From: Amylibacter sp. | GTDB lineage: Bacteria; Pseudomonadota; Alphaproteobacteria; Rhodobacterales; Rhodobacteraceae | Reading direction: 5' to 3' | DNA length: 9,405 nt | Assembly: GCA_027083485.1 (NCBI GenBank) | Contig: JALWOO010000032.1 | Span: 1-9,405 of the forward strand | Shown: one piece after another, positions 1-7,693 of the stretch | Layout of the letters: every line of letters begins with the position of its first letter | How positions within the stretch are numbered: the stretch's first letter is position 1 | Notes under the pieces: model-generated | Database searches by the model: none | What the model was told of the DNA's origin: nothing | Seen by the model: the letters and a program-made list of their open reading frames with translations, nothing else | Made by a program: the position numbers and the translations under genes

Positions 1-1
1 G

Positions 2-2131
2 GCCATGTTTATTGATATGATGGACAAGGGGCTGGTCTATCGCAAAAACGCTGTGGTCAACTGGGATCCGGTGGATATGACGGTGCTGGCCAATGAGCAG
101 GTAGAAAACGGCTGTGGCTGGCGCTCCGGCGCGCCGGTAGAGCGCAAGGAACTGACGCAGTGGTTCTTTAAGATATCCGAGTTTTCAGAGGATTTGCTGA
201 CCGCGCTGGACGGGCTGGAAAACTGGCCGGAAAAAGTCCGCCTGATGCAGAAAAACTGGATCGGCAAAAGCACGGGTTTGCAGTTTACATTTGAAACCCT
301 GAACGCACCGGACGGTTTTGACGGGCTGGAAGTGTACACCACCCGCCCCGACACCCTGTTCGGGGCCAGCTTTGCGGCGATTTCCTATGATCATCCGCTG
401 GCCAAGGCGCTCGAATCAAATCCGGAAATAGCGGCCTTTAATGCGGAATGTCGCAAGGGCGGCACCACCGAGGAAGAACTGGAAAAAGCCGAGAAGAAGG
501 GCTTTGATACCGGAATCCGGATTAAACATCCGTTTGATCCGGGCTGGGAACTGCCGGTGTATATCGCGAATTTCGTGTTGATGGGGTATGGAACCGGTGC
601 GGTGTTCGGTTGTCCGGCGCACGATCAGCGCGATCTGGATTTTGCCCGCAAATACGGTTTGGTGGTGACACCGGTTGTTTGCCCTGCGGATCAGGACCCC
701 GACAGCTTTACCATTGGCGACGAAGCCTATACCGGCCCCGGCAACATCATCAATTCGCGGTTTCTGGATGGCAAGAGCGTTGACGATGCCAAGGCCGAAG
801 TGATTCGCCGGATCGAAGAGCGCAATATGGGGCAGGCGAAAACGGTTTACCGTCTGCGGGACTGGGGGGTTTCACGGCAACGGTATTGGGGCTGTCCGAT
901 TCCTGTGGTGCATTGCCCAGATTGTGGCGTGGTTCCCGAAAAAAAGGAAAACCTGCCGATCGAGCTGCCCAAGGATGTGTCATTTGATCGCCCGGGCAAT
1001 CCGCTGGATCGCCATGATGCGTGGCGCAATTGTGCCTGTCCGAAATGTGGCGGCGCGGCAGAGCGCGAAACCGACACGATGGATACCTTTGTTGATAGCA
1101 GCTGGTATTACGCCCGTTTCACCAACCCGCGCGCAGCCACGCCAACTGTGGCGGCAGATGTGGAATACTGGATGAATGTGGACCAGTATATCGGTGGTGT
1201 GGAACACGCGATTTTGCACCTGCTGTATTCCCGGTTCTTTGCCCGTGCGATGAATGCAACCGGCCATCTGCCCGAAAAATCCATTGAACCCTTCGAGGCG
1301 CTGTTCACGCAGGGCATGGTGTGCCATGAAACCTATCAGGATCCGGACGGGAAATGGCTCAATCCGGATGACATTCGGCCGGTTCAGGGCGGCTATGAAA
1401 CGTTGGACGGGCGGCCGGTAAAGGTCGGGCCGTCTATCAAGATGTCCAAATCCAAGAAAAACGTGGTCGATCCGGTGGATATCATCGACCAATACGGTGC
1501 CGATACCGCACGCTGGTTTGTGCTGTCCGACAGCCCGCCGGAACGGGATGTGGAATGGACAGCCGCCGGTGCGGATGCAGCGTGGAAACATATCAACCGC
1601 GTTTGGTCGCTGTGTGACCGGATTGCGTCTATGGATACGGAAGCCAAGGGCACCGGCGATCAGGATTTGCTGCGTGCCATGCACAAAACCATTCAGGACG
1701 TGACCCTGAACATCGAAAGCTTCGGTTTTAACGCCGCCATTGCCAAGCTCTATGCCTTTACCGCCACCCTGACCAAATCCAAGGCAGGCCACGGCGCGCA
1801 GAGACAGGCAATTATGACGCTGGCCCGGCTGATGACCCCGTTCACGCCACATCTTGCAGAAGACATCTGGGCGCATCAGGGCGGTGAGGGGCTTGTCTCG
1901 CAGGCTCCTTGGCCGGTAGCCGATGAATCCATGCTGGTCGAGGATACAGTAACCTTGCCAATCCAGATCAACGGCAAACGGCGCGATGAAATCAAGGTGC
2001 CCAAGGATATGCCCAAAGAAGAGGTTGAAAAACTTGTTCTTGAGAACCAGACTGTGATCAAGATGCTGGCCGGTGGTCAGCCCAAACGTTTGATCGTTGT
2101 GCCGGGGCGGATTGTGAATGTCGTTGTTTAA
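2..2131 (+). CDS. leuS: Leucyl-tRNA synthetase, 5' end outside window
   Basis: Cytoplasmic class I aminoacyl-tRNA synthetase that charges tRNA-Leu with leucine. About 709 residues are present; the family usually has about 850-870, so roughly the first 150, including the HIGH ATP-binding motif, lie upstream. Visible in order: the end of the catalytic core ([15 protein letters not shown]), the CP1 editing domain with its threonine-rich TTRPDTLFG motif (from base 338) and the GCPAHDQRD segment with the conserved editing aspartate, a zinc-module with CPDC and CPKC cysteine pairs, the DSSWYYAR and [12 protein letters not shown] core motifs, the KMSKS loop (1439-1453), the anticodon-binding helical bundle, and the small C-terminal domain ending in [10 protein letters not shown]. 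The E. coli enzyme, as I recall it, lacks these cysteine pairs; many other bacterial LeuRS have them. It is the first visible gene of an operon and its last 14 bases overlap lptE. The reading frame is intact. Confidence 0.98.
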   Translation, partial: AMFIDMMDKGLVYRKNAVVNWDPVDMTVLANEQVENGCGWRSGAPVERKELTQWFFKISEFSEDLLTALDGLENWPEKVRLMQKNWIGKSTGLQFTFETLNAPDGFDGLEVYTTRPDTLFGASFAAISYDHPLAKALESNPEIAAFNAECRKGGTTEEELEKAEKKGFDTGIRIKHPFDPGWELPVYIANFVLMGYGTGAVFGCPAHDQRDLDFARKYGLVVTPVVCPADQDPDSFTIGDEAYTGPGNIINSRFLDGKSVDDAKAEVIRRIEERNMGQAKTVYRLRDWGVSRQRYWGCPIPVVHCPDCGVVPEKKENLPIELPKDVSFDRPGNPLDRHDAWRNCACPKCGGAAERETDTMDTFVDSSWYYARFTNPRAATPTVAADVEYWMNVDQYIGGVEHAILHLLYSRFFARAMNATGHLPEKSIEPFEALFTQGMVCHETYQDPDGKWLNPDDIRPVQGGYETLDGRPVKVGPSIKMSKSKKNVVDPVDIIDQYGADTARWFVLSDSPPERDVEWTAAGADAAWKHINRVWSLCDRIASMDTEAKGTGDQDLLRAMHKTIQDVTLNIESFGFNAAIAKLYAFTATLTKSKAGHGAQRQAIMTLARLMTPFTPHLAEDIWAHQGGEGLVSQAPWPVADESMLVEDTVTLPIQINGKRRDEIKVPKDMPKEEVEKLVLENQTVIKMLAGGQPKRLIVVPGRIVNVVV

Positions 2132-2615
2132 TCGCAGAAGAATACTGGCGCTTGCGGGCGTGGGCCTGCTGGCCGGTTGCGGGTTCACACCTGTTTATAA
2201 ATCCGGCTCCGCCGCCAGTGATCTACATGGCAAAATCGCGATTGATCTGGTCAAGGGCCGCAACGGATTTGAGTTGCGCGAACGTCTTGAAGAACGCTTG
2301 GGATTTGCCACGGCGGATGCCCCTTATCAGCTGTCTTTTCGCCTGAAAACCACGGAAACCGGCCTTGCTGTCACCAAAGACGAAGGCACCACACGGTTCA
2401 ATCTAACCGGAGTCGCTGATTTCAGTATCAAGGACGTGGCCACCGGCAAAACCGTTTTTGCCGATCAGGTGAAAAATACGACCGCCTATAGCGCCACATC
2501 GGAAACCTATCCGTCGCGGATAGCGGAACTGGATGCCAATGTGCGCTTGGCGCAGGCGCTGGCGGAACAAATCGCCAACCGAATCGCGATTACCGCCAAA
2601 GGTTGGCACCGGTGA
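2118..2615 (+). CDS. lptE: LPS-assembly lipoprotein LptE
   Basis: Outer-membrane lipoprotein that plugs the LptD barrel and helps insert lipopolysaccharide into the outer leaflet. The 165-residue product begins with a basic stretch (NRRR, 5-8), a hydrophobic segment and a lipobox L18-A19-G20-C21, so C21 should be lipidated after signal peptidase II cleavage. The GCGFTPVY start of the mature protein is typical of alphaproteobacterial LptE. The rest fits the family's alpha/beta fold, with a long C-terminal helix rich in Ala, Leu and Glu ([15 protein letters not shown]). The ATG lies inside the end of leuS (14-base overlap), with a G-rich GGGGCGG tract (2104-2110) as likely ribosome binding site. 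The stop overlaps the start of holA. The product call rests on the lipobox, length and position between leuS and holA, because LptE sequences diverge strongly. Confidence 0.93.
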   Translation: MSLFNRRRILALAGVGLLAGCGFTPVYKSGSAASDLHGKIAIDLVKGRNGFELRERLEERLGFATADAPYQLSFRLKTTETGLAVTKDEGTTRFNLTGVADFSIKDVATGKTVFADQVKNTTAYSATSETYPSRIAELDANVRLAQALAEQIANRIAITAKGWHR

Positions 2616-3634
2616 AACTCGGCGGCGGACAGGCGGCGGCATTTCTGGCACGGCCTGACGCGGGCAAGGCGGGGGTGTTGCTCTATGGCATGGACGCAAT
2701 GCGGGTTTCCCTGAAGCGGCAGCAGTTAATCAAGGGACTGGTGGGCGACAAGGCCGACGAGGAAATGCGGCTTGAACGCCTGACCGGCGCGGAATTGCGC
2801 AAGGAACCGGCCCGTGTGCTGGACGGGATCAAGGCGCAGGGCTTTTTCCCCGGCCCGCGCGTGGTTTTTGTTGAAGAAGCCACAGACACCATTACCCCGA
2901 TGCTGACCACGGCGCTTGCCGAATGGGCGGCAGGGGATGCAACGATTGTGGTGACAGCGGGGTCGCTGAACGCGCGCTCAAAGTTGCGCAAACTGTTTGA
3001 GGCAGACCGTAATTGCGTTGCCATTGGCGTCTATGATGACCCGCCTTCGCGCGATGACATCGAACGCAATCTCAAGGCTTCGGGCCTGAAAAATATTGGC
3101 CAGCTTGGCATGGATGGCCTGATGGCGCTGGCGCGCGATCTGGACCCCGGCGAATTTGCCCAGACGGTGGAAAAGCTGGGCCTGTATAAATACGGGGACG
3201 ACACACCGATCACCGCCGAAGATATCGAGGCCTGCACGCCAGCCACCAGTGATGCGGCGCTGGACGATGCGATCCACATTATTGCAGAGGGCCGCACCCC
3301 CGAGGTCGTCCCGATCTTGAAACGCCTGAAGGCACAAGGGGTGAACCCCACAGCGCTTTGTATCAATGCCACCCGCCATTTTCGCACGCTGCACACCGCC
3401 AGCAGCCATCCCCAAGGCCCCGATACCGGCCTTGCCCGCGCCCGGCCACCGGTCTTCGGGCCGCGCAAGGATCGTATGGTACGACAAGCGCGCGGCTGGG
3501 GGGGCTTGCGTCTGGAAAAAGCATTGGCGGTCTTGATGGATACGGATTTGGCATTAAGATCACCCAGACCACTGCCGGATATGGCAATGGTGGAACGGGC
3601 CTTTATTCGTATTTCTATGATGCGGCCCAAATAA
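2612..3634 (+). CDS. holA: DNA polymerase III delta subunit
   Basis: Delta subunit of the clamp loader; it opens the beta sliding clamp during replication. From GTG at 2612 the protein has 340 residues, close to the usual length (E. coli 343). Features: an N-terminal [15 protein letters not shown] start, the LLYGMDAMRV segment equivalent to the Walker-A region of AAA+ relatives but without a functional P-loop (usual for delta), a central AAA+-like domain, and an alpha-helical C-terminal collar domain with VPILKRLKAQG and INATRHFRTLH. I chose GTG at 2612 over TTG at 2603: it makes a GTGA overlap with the lptE stop, gives the expected M-K-L start, and has AAAGG (2598-2602) nine bases upstream. 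This suggests translational coupling to lptE. It sits in the conserved leuS-lptE-holA order. Confidence 0.95.
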   Translation: MKLGGGQAAAFLARPDAGKAGVLLYGMDAMRVSLKRQQLIKGLVGDKADEEMRLERLTGAELRKEPARVLDGIKAQGFFPGPRVVFVEEATDTITPMLTTALAEWAAGDATIVVTAGSLNARSKLRKLFEADRNCVAIGVYDDPPSRDDIERNLKASGLKNIGQLGMDGLMALARDLDPGEFAQTVEKLGLYKYGDDTPITAEDIEACTPATSDAALDDAIHIIAEGRTPEVVPILKRLKAQGVNPTALCINATRHFRTLHTASSHPQGPDTGLARARPPVFGPRKDRMVRQARGWGGLRLEKALAVLMDTDLALRSPRPLPDMAMVERAFIRISMMRPK

Positions 3635-3644
3635 GGGGAAAGAT

Positions 3645-4244
3645 ATGTATACTTTGGTTGGCGCACCAATGACCCGCGCGTTTCGGGTGTTGTGGATGCT
3701 GGAAGAGCTGGGGCTGGAATACGACCTGAAACCGGAAATGCCCCATAGCGATGCGGTCAAGGCGGTTAATCCTGCCGGCAAAATACCGGCCCTGATCGAA
3801 GGTAACACAATCATTACCGACAGTGTGGCAATCATTCAGTATCTCGCCGATAAACATGACGGGCCGACCTATGCGGCTGGTACGCTTGACCGCGCTCAAC
3901 AAGACAGCCTGTTGCATTGTATCAATGACGAAATCGACAGCGCCTTATGGACGGCGGCCCGCAATACCATGTTCCTGCCCGAGGAAAAGCGCGTGCCGGA
4001 AATCAAGGACACCCTGAAATGGGAGTTTTCCCGCTCGATCAAATCTCTGGAACAGCGGCTCGGCGATGGTCCTTATCTGATGGGCGAAAAATTCACGGTG
4101 CCCGATATCGTGCTGGCCCATTGCTGCGGCTGGGCGCGATCGGCAAAGTTTGACCTCGGCGACGGTCCGATCCGCGATTATATACGCCGCGTGATTGCAC
4201 GCGATGCGTATCAACGGGCAGATAAAATTCGCGCCGCTGGATAA
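3645..4244 (+). CDS. Glutathione S-transferase family protein
   Basis: A 199-residue cytosolic GST-fold protein, the usual length for the family. The N-terminal thioredoxin-like domain (about 1-75) shows GAPMTRAFRVLWMLEELGLEY, the NPAGKIPAL segment with the cis-proline P48, and the TDSVAII glutathione-gamma-glutamyl-binding turn (D59-S60). The C-terminal all-helical domain includes the VPDIVLAHCCGW segment, equivalent to the conserved N-capping box (T-x-x-D). The residue in the usual catalytic Ser/Tyr/Cys area is probably T10, so transferase activity cannot be taken for granted; the substrate is unknown. The ATG has a GGGGA ribosome binding site just upstream and follows holA by 10 bases, so it is probably the last gene of the leuS operon. 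Its stop is only 2 bases from the stop of a small opposite-strand ORF, and no clear terminator separates them. Confidence 0.92.
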   Translation: MYTLVGAPMTRAFRVLWMLEELGLEYDLKPEMPHSDAVKAVNPAGKIPALIEGNTIITDSVAIIQYLADKHDGPTYAAGTLDRAQQDSLLHCINDEIDSALWTAARNTMFLPEEKRVPEIKDTLKWEFSRSIKSLEQRLGDGPYLMGEKFTVPDIVLAHCCGWARSAKFDLGDGPIRDYIRRVIARDAYQRADKIRAAG

Positions 4245-4246
4245 CG

Positions 4247-4339
4247 TTACCCATAGAACGCCAGCAACAGTGCCAACAGGACAAAACCGGCAACCAGACC
4301 GGCCCCGAAGGTCAGAATTGAAAATGCCATAACCATCAT
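4247..4339 (-). CDS. 30-residue single-helix membrane microprotein (uncalled small ORF)
   Basis: I do not recognise this as a named family. The ORF runs ATG at 4339 to TAA at 4247 and encodes 30 residues without a single charged side chain. Residues 5-28 form one continuous hydrophobic stretch (I8-L9, L15-V16, then F19 to L26), with a G14-x-x-x-G18 motif of the kind that packs transmembrane helices together, ending Y29-G30. An AGGGGG Shine-Dalgarno sequence (4347-4352 on this strand) sits 7 bases before the first ATG; ATGs at codons 2 and 4 are alternatives. It lies 65 bases downstream of the exported-protein gene at 4405-4761 on the same strand and may share its transcript. The strong ribosome binding site, membrane-helix composition and placement in an otherwise empty spacer support a real gene. 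A role as an accessory subunit of a membrane complex is only a guess. Confidence 0.62.
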   Translation of the reverse strand: MMVMAFSILTFGAGLVAGFVLLALLLAFYG

Positions 4340-4345
4340 GGCGGA

Positions 4346-4388
4346 ACCCCCTACATGCTCCGTAGCTCTATCTCGGGTTTGTGGGGGT
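4346..4388 (-). promoter_or_regulatory. Possible Shine-Dalgarno-occluding leader fold of the microprotein
   Basis: In the minus-strand transcript, ACCCCC (complement of 4383-4388) is perfectly complementary to GGGGGT (complement of 4346-4351), which is the ribosome binding site of the 30-codon ORF. A second tract, AACCC (complement of about 4376-4380), can pair with GGGTT of the same site. The two pairings are mutually exclusive. The 6-bp stem closes a 31-base loop, so stability is uncertain. Read on the plus strand, the same repeat is followed by GTTTTT (4389-4394) and could act as a weak terminator for the GST transcript. This is inference from complementarity alone. Confidence 0.25.
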
Positions 4389-4404
4389 GTTTTTCAAGAG
4401 GCGG

Positions 4405-4761
4405 CTACCGTTTTAATTCAACCAAAAACGCCTCGCCATTACCATGCACCAGATCATGCGGCACGATTTTCACCCATCCGGTGCCCGATGGAATTTTGAC
4501 ATTGCCGAGGGAACGGGTAAACGGCTGTTCATTCACATGCGGATGCATCAGAACACGATACCCAAGTTCGGTGCCATCCTCCAGATAGACCCCCCAACCA
4601 TCGGCATAGTGATTCCATCCCTCGTCTGCATGGCGCAAAGACACATCAAAACGCCAGCTATTGCCGGAATGGGAGACCTCTACCCCCACGACAACAGGGG
4701 TGCCCGCCTGCGACACAGTGGCCAGAATGCTTAGAACAGCGGCAAAAACAGTGATTTTCAT
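4405..4761 (-). CDS. Small exported protein of unknown function, histidine-rich motifs
   Basis: A 118-residue protein with a clear Sec signal peptide: K2, a hydrophobic core at 4-16, and a probable cleavage after S17-Q18-A19, leaving about 99 residues in the periplasm or outside. The mature part looks like an all-beta, Ig-like domain. It carries three polar motifs that I recall as recurring in unnamed bacterial relatives: H44-A-D-E-G-W-N-H51-Y-A-D54-G-W56, H73-P-H75-x-x-E78-Q-P-F-T-R83, and H102-D103-x-x-H106-G. The clustered His, Asp and Glu suggest metal or ligand binding, but this is inference. The start is supported by GGAGGA (4768-4773) six bases upstream of the ATG. It is divergent from asd, with 118 bases between the starts, and is followed on the same strand by the 30-codon membrane ORF. 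No reliable name can be given. Confidence 0.85.
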   Translation of the reverse strand: MKITVFAAVLSILATVSQAGTPVVVGVEVSHSGNSWRFDVSLRHADEGWNHYADGWGVYLEDGTELGYRVLMHPHVNEQPFTRSLGNVKIPSGTGWVKIVPHDLVHGNGEAFLVELKR

Positions 4762-4879
4762 CAGGAATCCTCCGGTTTTGGCAACAGCATAGTAATTTAT
4801 CTGAGTTTGGCTATTCCCCAGCCTTCACGAAACCGCTATGGCCGCAGGTGTCCAAAACACTTAACTTAGGAGAACAGAC

Positions 4880-5902
4880 ATGGGCTACCGTGTTGTTGTC
4901 GTTGGTGCCACAGGTAATGTGGGCCGCGAAATGCTGAACATACTGGCAGAGCGCCAGTTTCCAATTGATGAATTGAAAGCTCTGGCGAGCCGTAAATCCA
5001 AAGGAACCGAAGTAGGCTATGGCGACAAGACGATAAAGACCGAGGATCTGGACACCTTCGACTTTACCGGATGGGACATGGCGCTGTTTGCCGTGGGATC
5101 CGAGGCGACCAAAAAATACGCCCCGATTGCCGCCAAGGCCGGTTGTGTGGTGATCGATAACAGTTCTCTATATCGCTATGACCCTGAAGTGCCGCTGATC
5201 GTGCCGGAATGCAATCCGGACGATATCATGCAGTATTCCAACAAGAACATTATCGCCAACCCGAACTGTTCCACGGCACAAATGGTTGTGGCCCTGAAAC
5301 CGCTGCATGATCGCGCGCGGATCAAGCGGGTTGTGGTGTCGACCTATCAATCCGTATCCGGTTCCGGCAAAGCCGCAATCGAGGAGCTGTGGGACCAGAC
5401 CAAAGGCAAATATGTGCCGGGTCAGGAAGTGGCAGCAAGCGTGTACCCCAAGGAAATCGCGTTCAACGTGATCCCGCATATCGACGTTTTCATGGAAGAC
5501 GGCCAAACCAAAGAAGAATGGAAAATGGTCGCCGAAACCAAGAAAATCATCGACAAGGATATCAAAGTCACCGCCACATGTGTGCGGGTGCCGGTTTTTG
5601 TGGGTCACTCCGAAGCTGTGAACATTGAATTCGAAGATCACCTTGACGAGGCAGAAGCCCGCGAAATCCTGCGCAATGCGCCGGGAATTCTGGTGGTTGA
5701 TAAACGCGAAGATGGCGGTTACATCACACCGGTCGAATGCGTCGGGGACTATGCAACATACATCAGCCGTATTCGTCAGGATCCAACCATTGATAACGGC
5801 ATTAACCTGTGGTGTGTGTCCGATAACCTGCGCAAGGGCGCTGCCCTGAATGCGGTTCAGATCGCAGAGCTGCTGGGCCAACGGGTGCTGAAAAAAGGCT
5901 AA
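4880..5902 (+). CDS. asd: Aspartate-semialdehyde dehydrogenase
   Basis: Cytosolic NADPH-dependent enzyme that converts aspartyl-4-phosphate to aspartate semialdehyde, the branch point to lysine/diaminopimelate, threonine, methionine and isoleucine. The 340-residue length is normal. The N-terminal Rossmann domain has the dinucleotide-binding G9-A-T-G12-N-V-G15 loop and S37-R38, likely contacts to the NADP phosphate. The active site shows N129-C130-S131-T132 with catalytic Cys130, Q157, substrate-binding R236 and acid/base H243 in the VFVGHSEAVNIEF motif. The start is fixed by AGGAG (4868-4872) seven bases before the ATG. It stands alone on its transcript: the upstream neighbour is divergent, and an intrinsic terminator follows about 20 bases after the stop. 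No riboswitch-like leader is visible in the 118-base upstream spacer. Confidence 0.98.
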   Translation: MGYRVVVVGATGNVGREMLNILAERQFPIDELKALASRKSKGTEVGYGDKTIKTEDLDTFDFTGWDMALFAVGSEATKKYAPIAAKAGCVVIDNSSLYRYDPEVPLIVPECNPDDIMQYSNKNIIANPNCSTAQMVVALKPLHDRARIKRVVVSTYQSVSGSGKAAIEELWDQTKGKYVPGQEVAASVYPKEIAFNVIPHIDVFMEDGQTKEEWKMVAETKKIIDKDIKVTATCVRVPVFVGHSEAVNIEFEDHLDEAEAREILRNAPGILVVDKREDGGYITPVECVGDYATYISRIRQDPTIDNGINLWCVSDNLRKGAALNAVQIAELLGQRVLKKG

Positions 5903-5922
5903 ACCTGCTCACATGATTTATT

Positions 5923-5965
5923 AAGGGCGGCGTTCGGCAATCGGACGCTGCCTTTTGGTTTTTCA
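5923..5965 (+). terminator. Intrinsic terminator after asd
   Basis: A 12-bp stem pairs 5926-5937 with 5941-5952 around the 3-base loop CAA; three of the pairs are G-U wobbles. It extends outward through G-U and two A-U pairs. The 3' arm is followed at once by TTTTGGTTTTT (5953-5963). It begins about 20 bases after the asd stop and separates asd from the DUF4139 gene. Confidence 0.88.
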
Positions 5966-5976
5966 GGGGACACGGG

Positions 5977-6004
5977 TTGCAGTTTCACGGTGGGTTCTTA
6001 CATT
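5977..6004 (+). promoter_or_regulatory. Candidate promoter for the DUF4139 gene
   Basis: TTGCAG (5977-5982) and TACATT (5999-6004) are separated by 16 bases and lie between the asd terminator and the next start codon. They match the sigma-70 consensus at 3 of 6 and 4 of 6 positions, which is weak. The position is right, because the terminator upstream implies that the next gene needs its own promoter. Confidence 0.35.
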
Positions 6005-6032
6005 CAAGGCAGTTGTCTAGAAAGGATTCCCC

Positions 6033-7670
6033 ATGCGATCTGTTTTGGCTCTGGCCTGTTTGTCCGTTGCTTTTCCGGCGTTTGCTGATGATTTTAACCT
6101 GAATGGCAAAGTTTCCCGCGCCGTCATATTTGCAGAGGGGGCGAGTATCACACGCACAGCGCCGGTTGACCTGCCTGTAGGGCGACACCGGTTAACCCTG
6201 ATGGTGCGCGAAGAATTGCCCGAAATCCGGTTTGAAGGGAGCGGATCCATTGCCGTACTTGCTCGCGAGGAACAAGAACGAATCACGGTTCCTGCCACCA
6301 AAAATGCGGATGTTCTGGCTTTGGAAGCGGCGTATGACGCGGCGCGATTGGCATTGGCCCGGTATCAGGAACGGATTGATGCGGTAACGGCCCGCCAGTC
6401 GGCAGCGCAAATGCGGCTGGATTTTCTGGCTGGATTGGCCAGCGGCAAAGGTGGTGAAAAACCGTTAGAGGCAACATCGCTGCTGGATGTTTTGACATTG
6501 GTAGACGGCCCGACACAAGACGCGCTGGCGGTTGTGGCCAAGGCGAAAACAGATCTGGTTGCAATGGAGCGCCAGAAAACAGAGTTAAAAGAAAAAATGG
6601 AACAGGCGCGTGTGGCGCTTGAGCGCGGCACTGCGCCGGATGTGGATTACACACCGTTGGTTCTGGATGTAAACGTCACAGCACCGTTTAGCGGCCAGCT
6701 GATTGCCGAAGGTTTGCATCGCCGCGAAATGAGTTGGCGGCCGGTCTATGAGGCTGAACTGATCCAGAAAGGCGACAAGGGGAATCTGCTGTTGCACCGC
6801 AAAGCCGCGATCAGCAACTACAGTGCCGAGGCCTGGCAAGATGTGGAGCTGGTTTTGTCTACGGCCCGTATTTCGGATGCTACCGAAACCTGGGAACCGG
6901 AGCCACAATTGCTCGGGTTGATTGATCCGGAAACAGTAGCTTCGCTTCGCCGCAAGACACGGCAATATTCGCAGGCCGAAGTAGAGCCGGCAATGGCACC
7001 GATGGTCGAGGCCCTTAAACAGGATGGCTTTGCCCGCAATGAATTGCGGGGGCAGACGGTTGTTTTCAATCTGGGAACAGGCAACGCGCTGGGCTGGAAT
7101 ACAGAATATAAATTGTTCGATCTGGATCAGATTTCCATTCCGGTTGATCTCTATGCCATGGCCAATGCAGCGTCGGATGATGTGGCATTTCTGTATACGG
7201 ATATGACCAATGAAACCGGTGGCGTGATCCTTGAAGGACAGGCGCGGTTGTATCGTGACGGGGCGTTGATCGGCGATATGACAATGCCTTTGGTCTATCC
7301 GGGGGCCGAGACACATTTGGGGTTGGGCAAACTTCTGGGCGTGCAAATCGAACATAACGTGCTGAATGCCATGGATGGAGAGAGCGGGTTTATTTCATCA
7401 TCTTCGGAAACAACCCGGGACGTTCAGACAGTGATCACCAGTCGTCTGGATTATCCGATTACGTTGAAATTGCTGGATGTGGTGCCGACTTCGGAAAACG
7501 AGGATCTGGTGATCAGCATGAATGCCAGCCCGAAGCCGGTGGAAACGAACCGCAACGGCAAGCGTGGTGTGCTGGAATGGCAGCTGAATTTACAGCCGGA
7601 TACAAAACAAACGGTGAATTTCAGCTATAAAATGCAGTGGCCCAAAGGGCAAATGCCGGTGGACCACTAA
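6033..7670 (+). CDS. Secreted DUF4140/DUF4139 domain protein (MuiA-like)
   Basis: A 545-residue protein resembling the 'mucoidy inhibitor A' family, whose molecular function is not settled. A Sec signal peptide is visible (R2, hydrophobic 4-14, cleavage after A16-F17-A18), so the mature protein should be periplasmic or envelope-bound; there is no lipobox or later membrane segment. Order: DUF4140-like N-terminal beta domain (about 25-90, with GKVSRAVIFAEGASITRT), a predicted coiled coil (about 90-200, rich in Ala, Leu, Glu, Arg and Lys), then the DUF4139 region (about 205-540). That last region starts near the REMSWRPVYEAEL motif (W235) and ends in the ELNLQPDTKQTVNFSYKMQWP-like beta terminus. 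AAAGGA (6021-6026) lies six bases before the ATG. The gene follows the asd terminator and converges on the carbonic anhydrase gene. The domain assignment is from motif recognition, not a search. Confidence 0.9.
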   Translation: MRSVLALACLSVAFPAFADDFNLNGKVSRAVIFAEGASITRTAPVDLPVGRHRLTLMVREELPEIRFEGSGSIAVLAREEQERITVPATKNADVLALEAAYDAARLALARYQERIDAVTARQSAAQMRLDFLAGLASGKGGEKPLEATSLLDVLTLVDGPTQDALAVVAKAKTDLVAMERQKTELKEKMEQARVALERGTAPDVDYTPLVLDVNVTAPFSGQLIAEGLHRREMSWRPVYEAELIQKGDKGNLLLHRKAAISNYSAEAWQDVELVLSTARISDATETWEPEPQLLGLIDPETVASLRRKTRQYSQAEVEPAMAPMVEALKQDGFARNELRGQTVVFNLGTGNALGWNTEYKLFDLDQISIPVDLYAMANAASDDVAFLYTDMTNETGGVILEGQARLYRDGALIGDMTMPLVYPGAETHLGLGKLLGVQIEHNVLNAMDGESGFISSSSETTRDVQTVITSRLDYPITLKLLDVVPTSENEDLVISMNASPKPVETNRNGKRGVLEWQLNLQPDTKQTVNFSYKMQWPKGQMPVDH

Positions 7671-7693
7671 CGCTTTTGGTTTTTGGTGATGCC

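Noticed and set aside
980..2188. 402-codon open frame antisense to leuS
   Set aside because: It lies wholly opposite well-conserved LeuRS coding sequence, has low-complexity shadow composition and no ribosome binding site; long antisense frames are common in GC-rich genes.
2978..3669. Overlapping antisense frames (169 and 212 codons) in holA
   Set aside because: Both are opposite the intact holA frame, with compositions typical of antisense translation.
4280..4305. CCGG...CCGG self-complementary stretch as a terminator between the GST gene and the microprotein
   Set aside because: Only 4 bp of stem, no T-run on either strand, and it falls inside the small ORF.
4355..4734. Plus-strand frames across the exported-protein gene
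   Set aside because: The minus-strand frame has a signal peptide, a GGAGGA ribosome binding site and recognisable motifs; the plus frames have none.
4762..4879. Possible lysine riboswitch or attenuator upstream of asd
   Set aside because: The spacer is only 118 bases, shared with a divergent gene, and shows only 4-bp inverted repeats and no leader peptide.
5168..5881. 237-codon open frame antisense to asd
   Set aside because: Shadow of the asd frame; the product is rich in His, Phe and Cys and resembles nothing, while asd is complete and conserved.
6585..7355. 256-codon open frame antisense to the DUF4139 gene
   Set aside because: Shadow frame inside a complete gene, with no start signal of its own.
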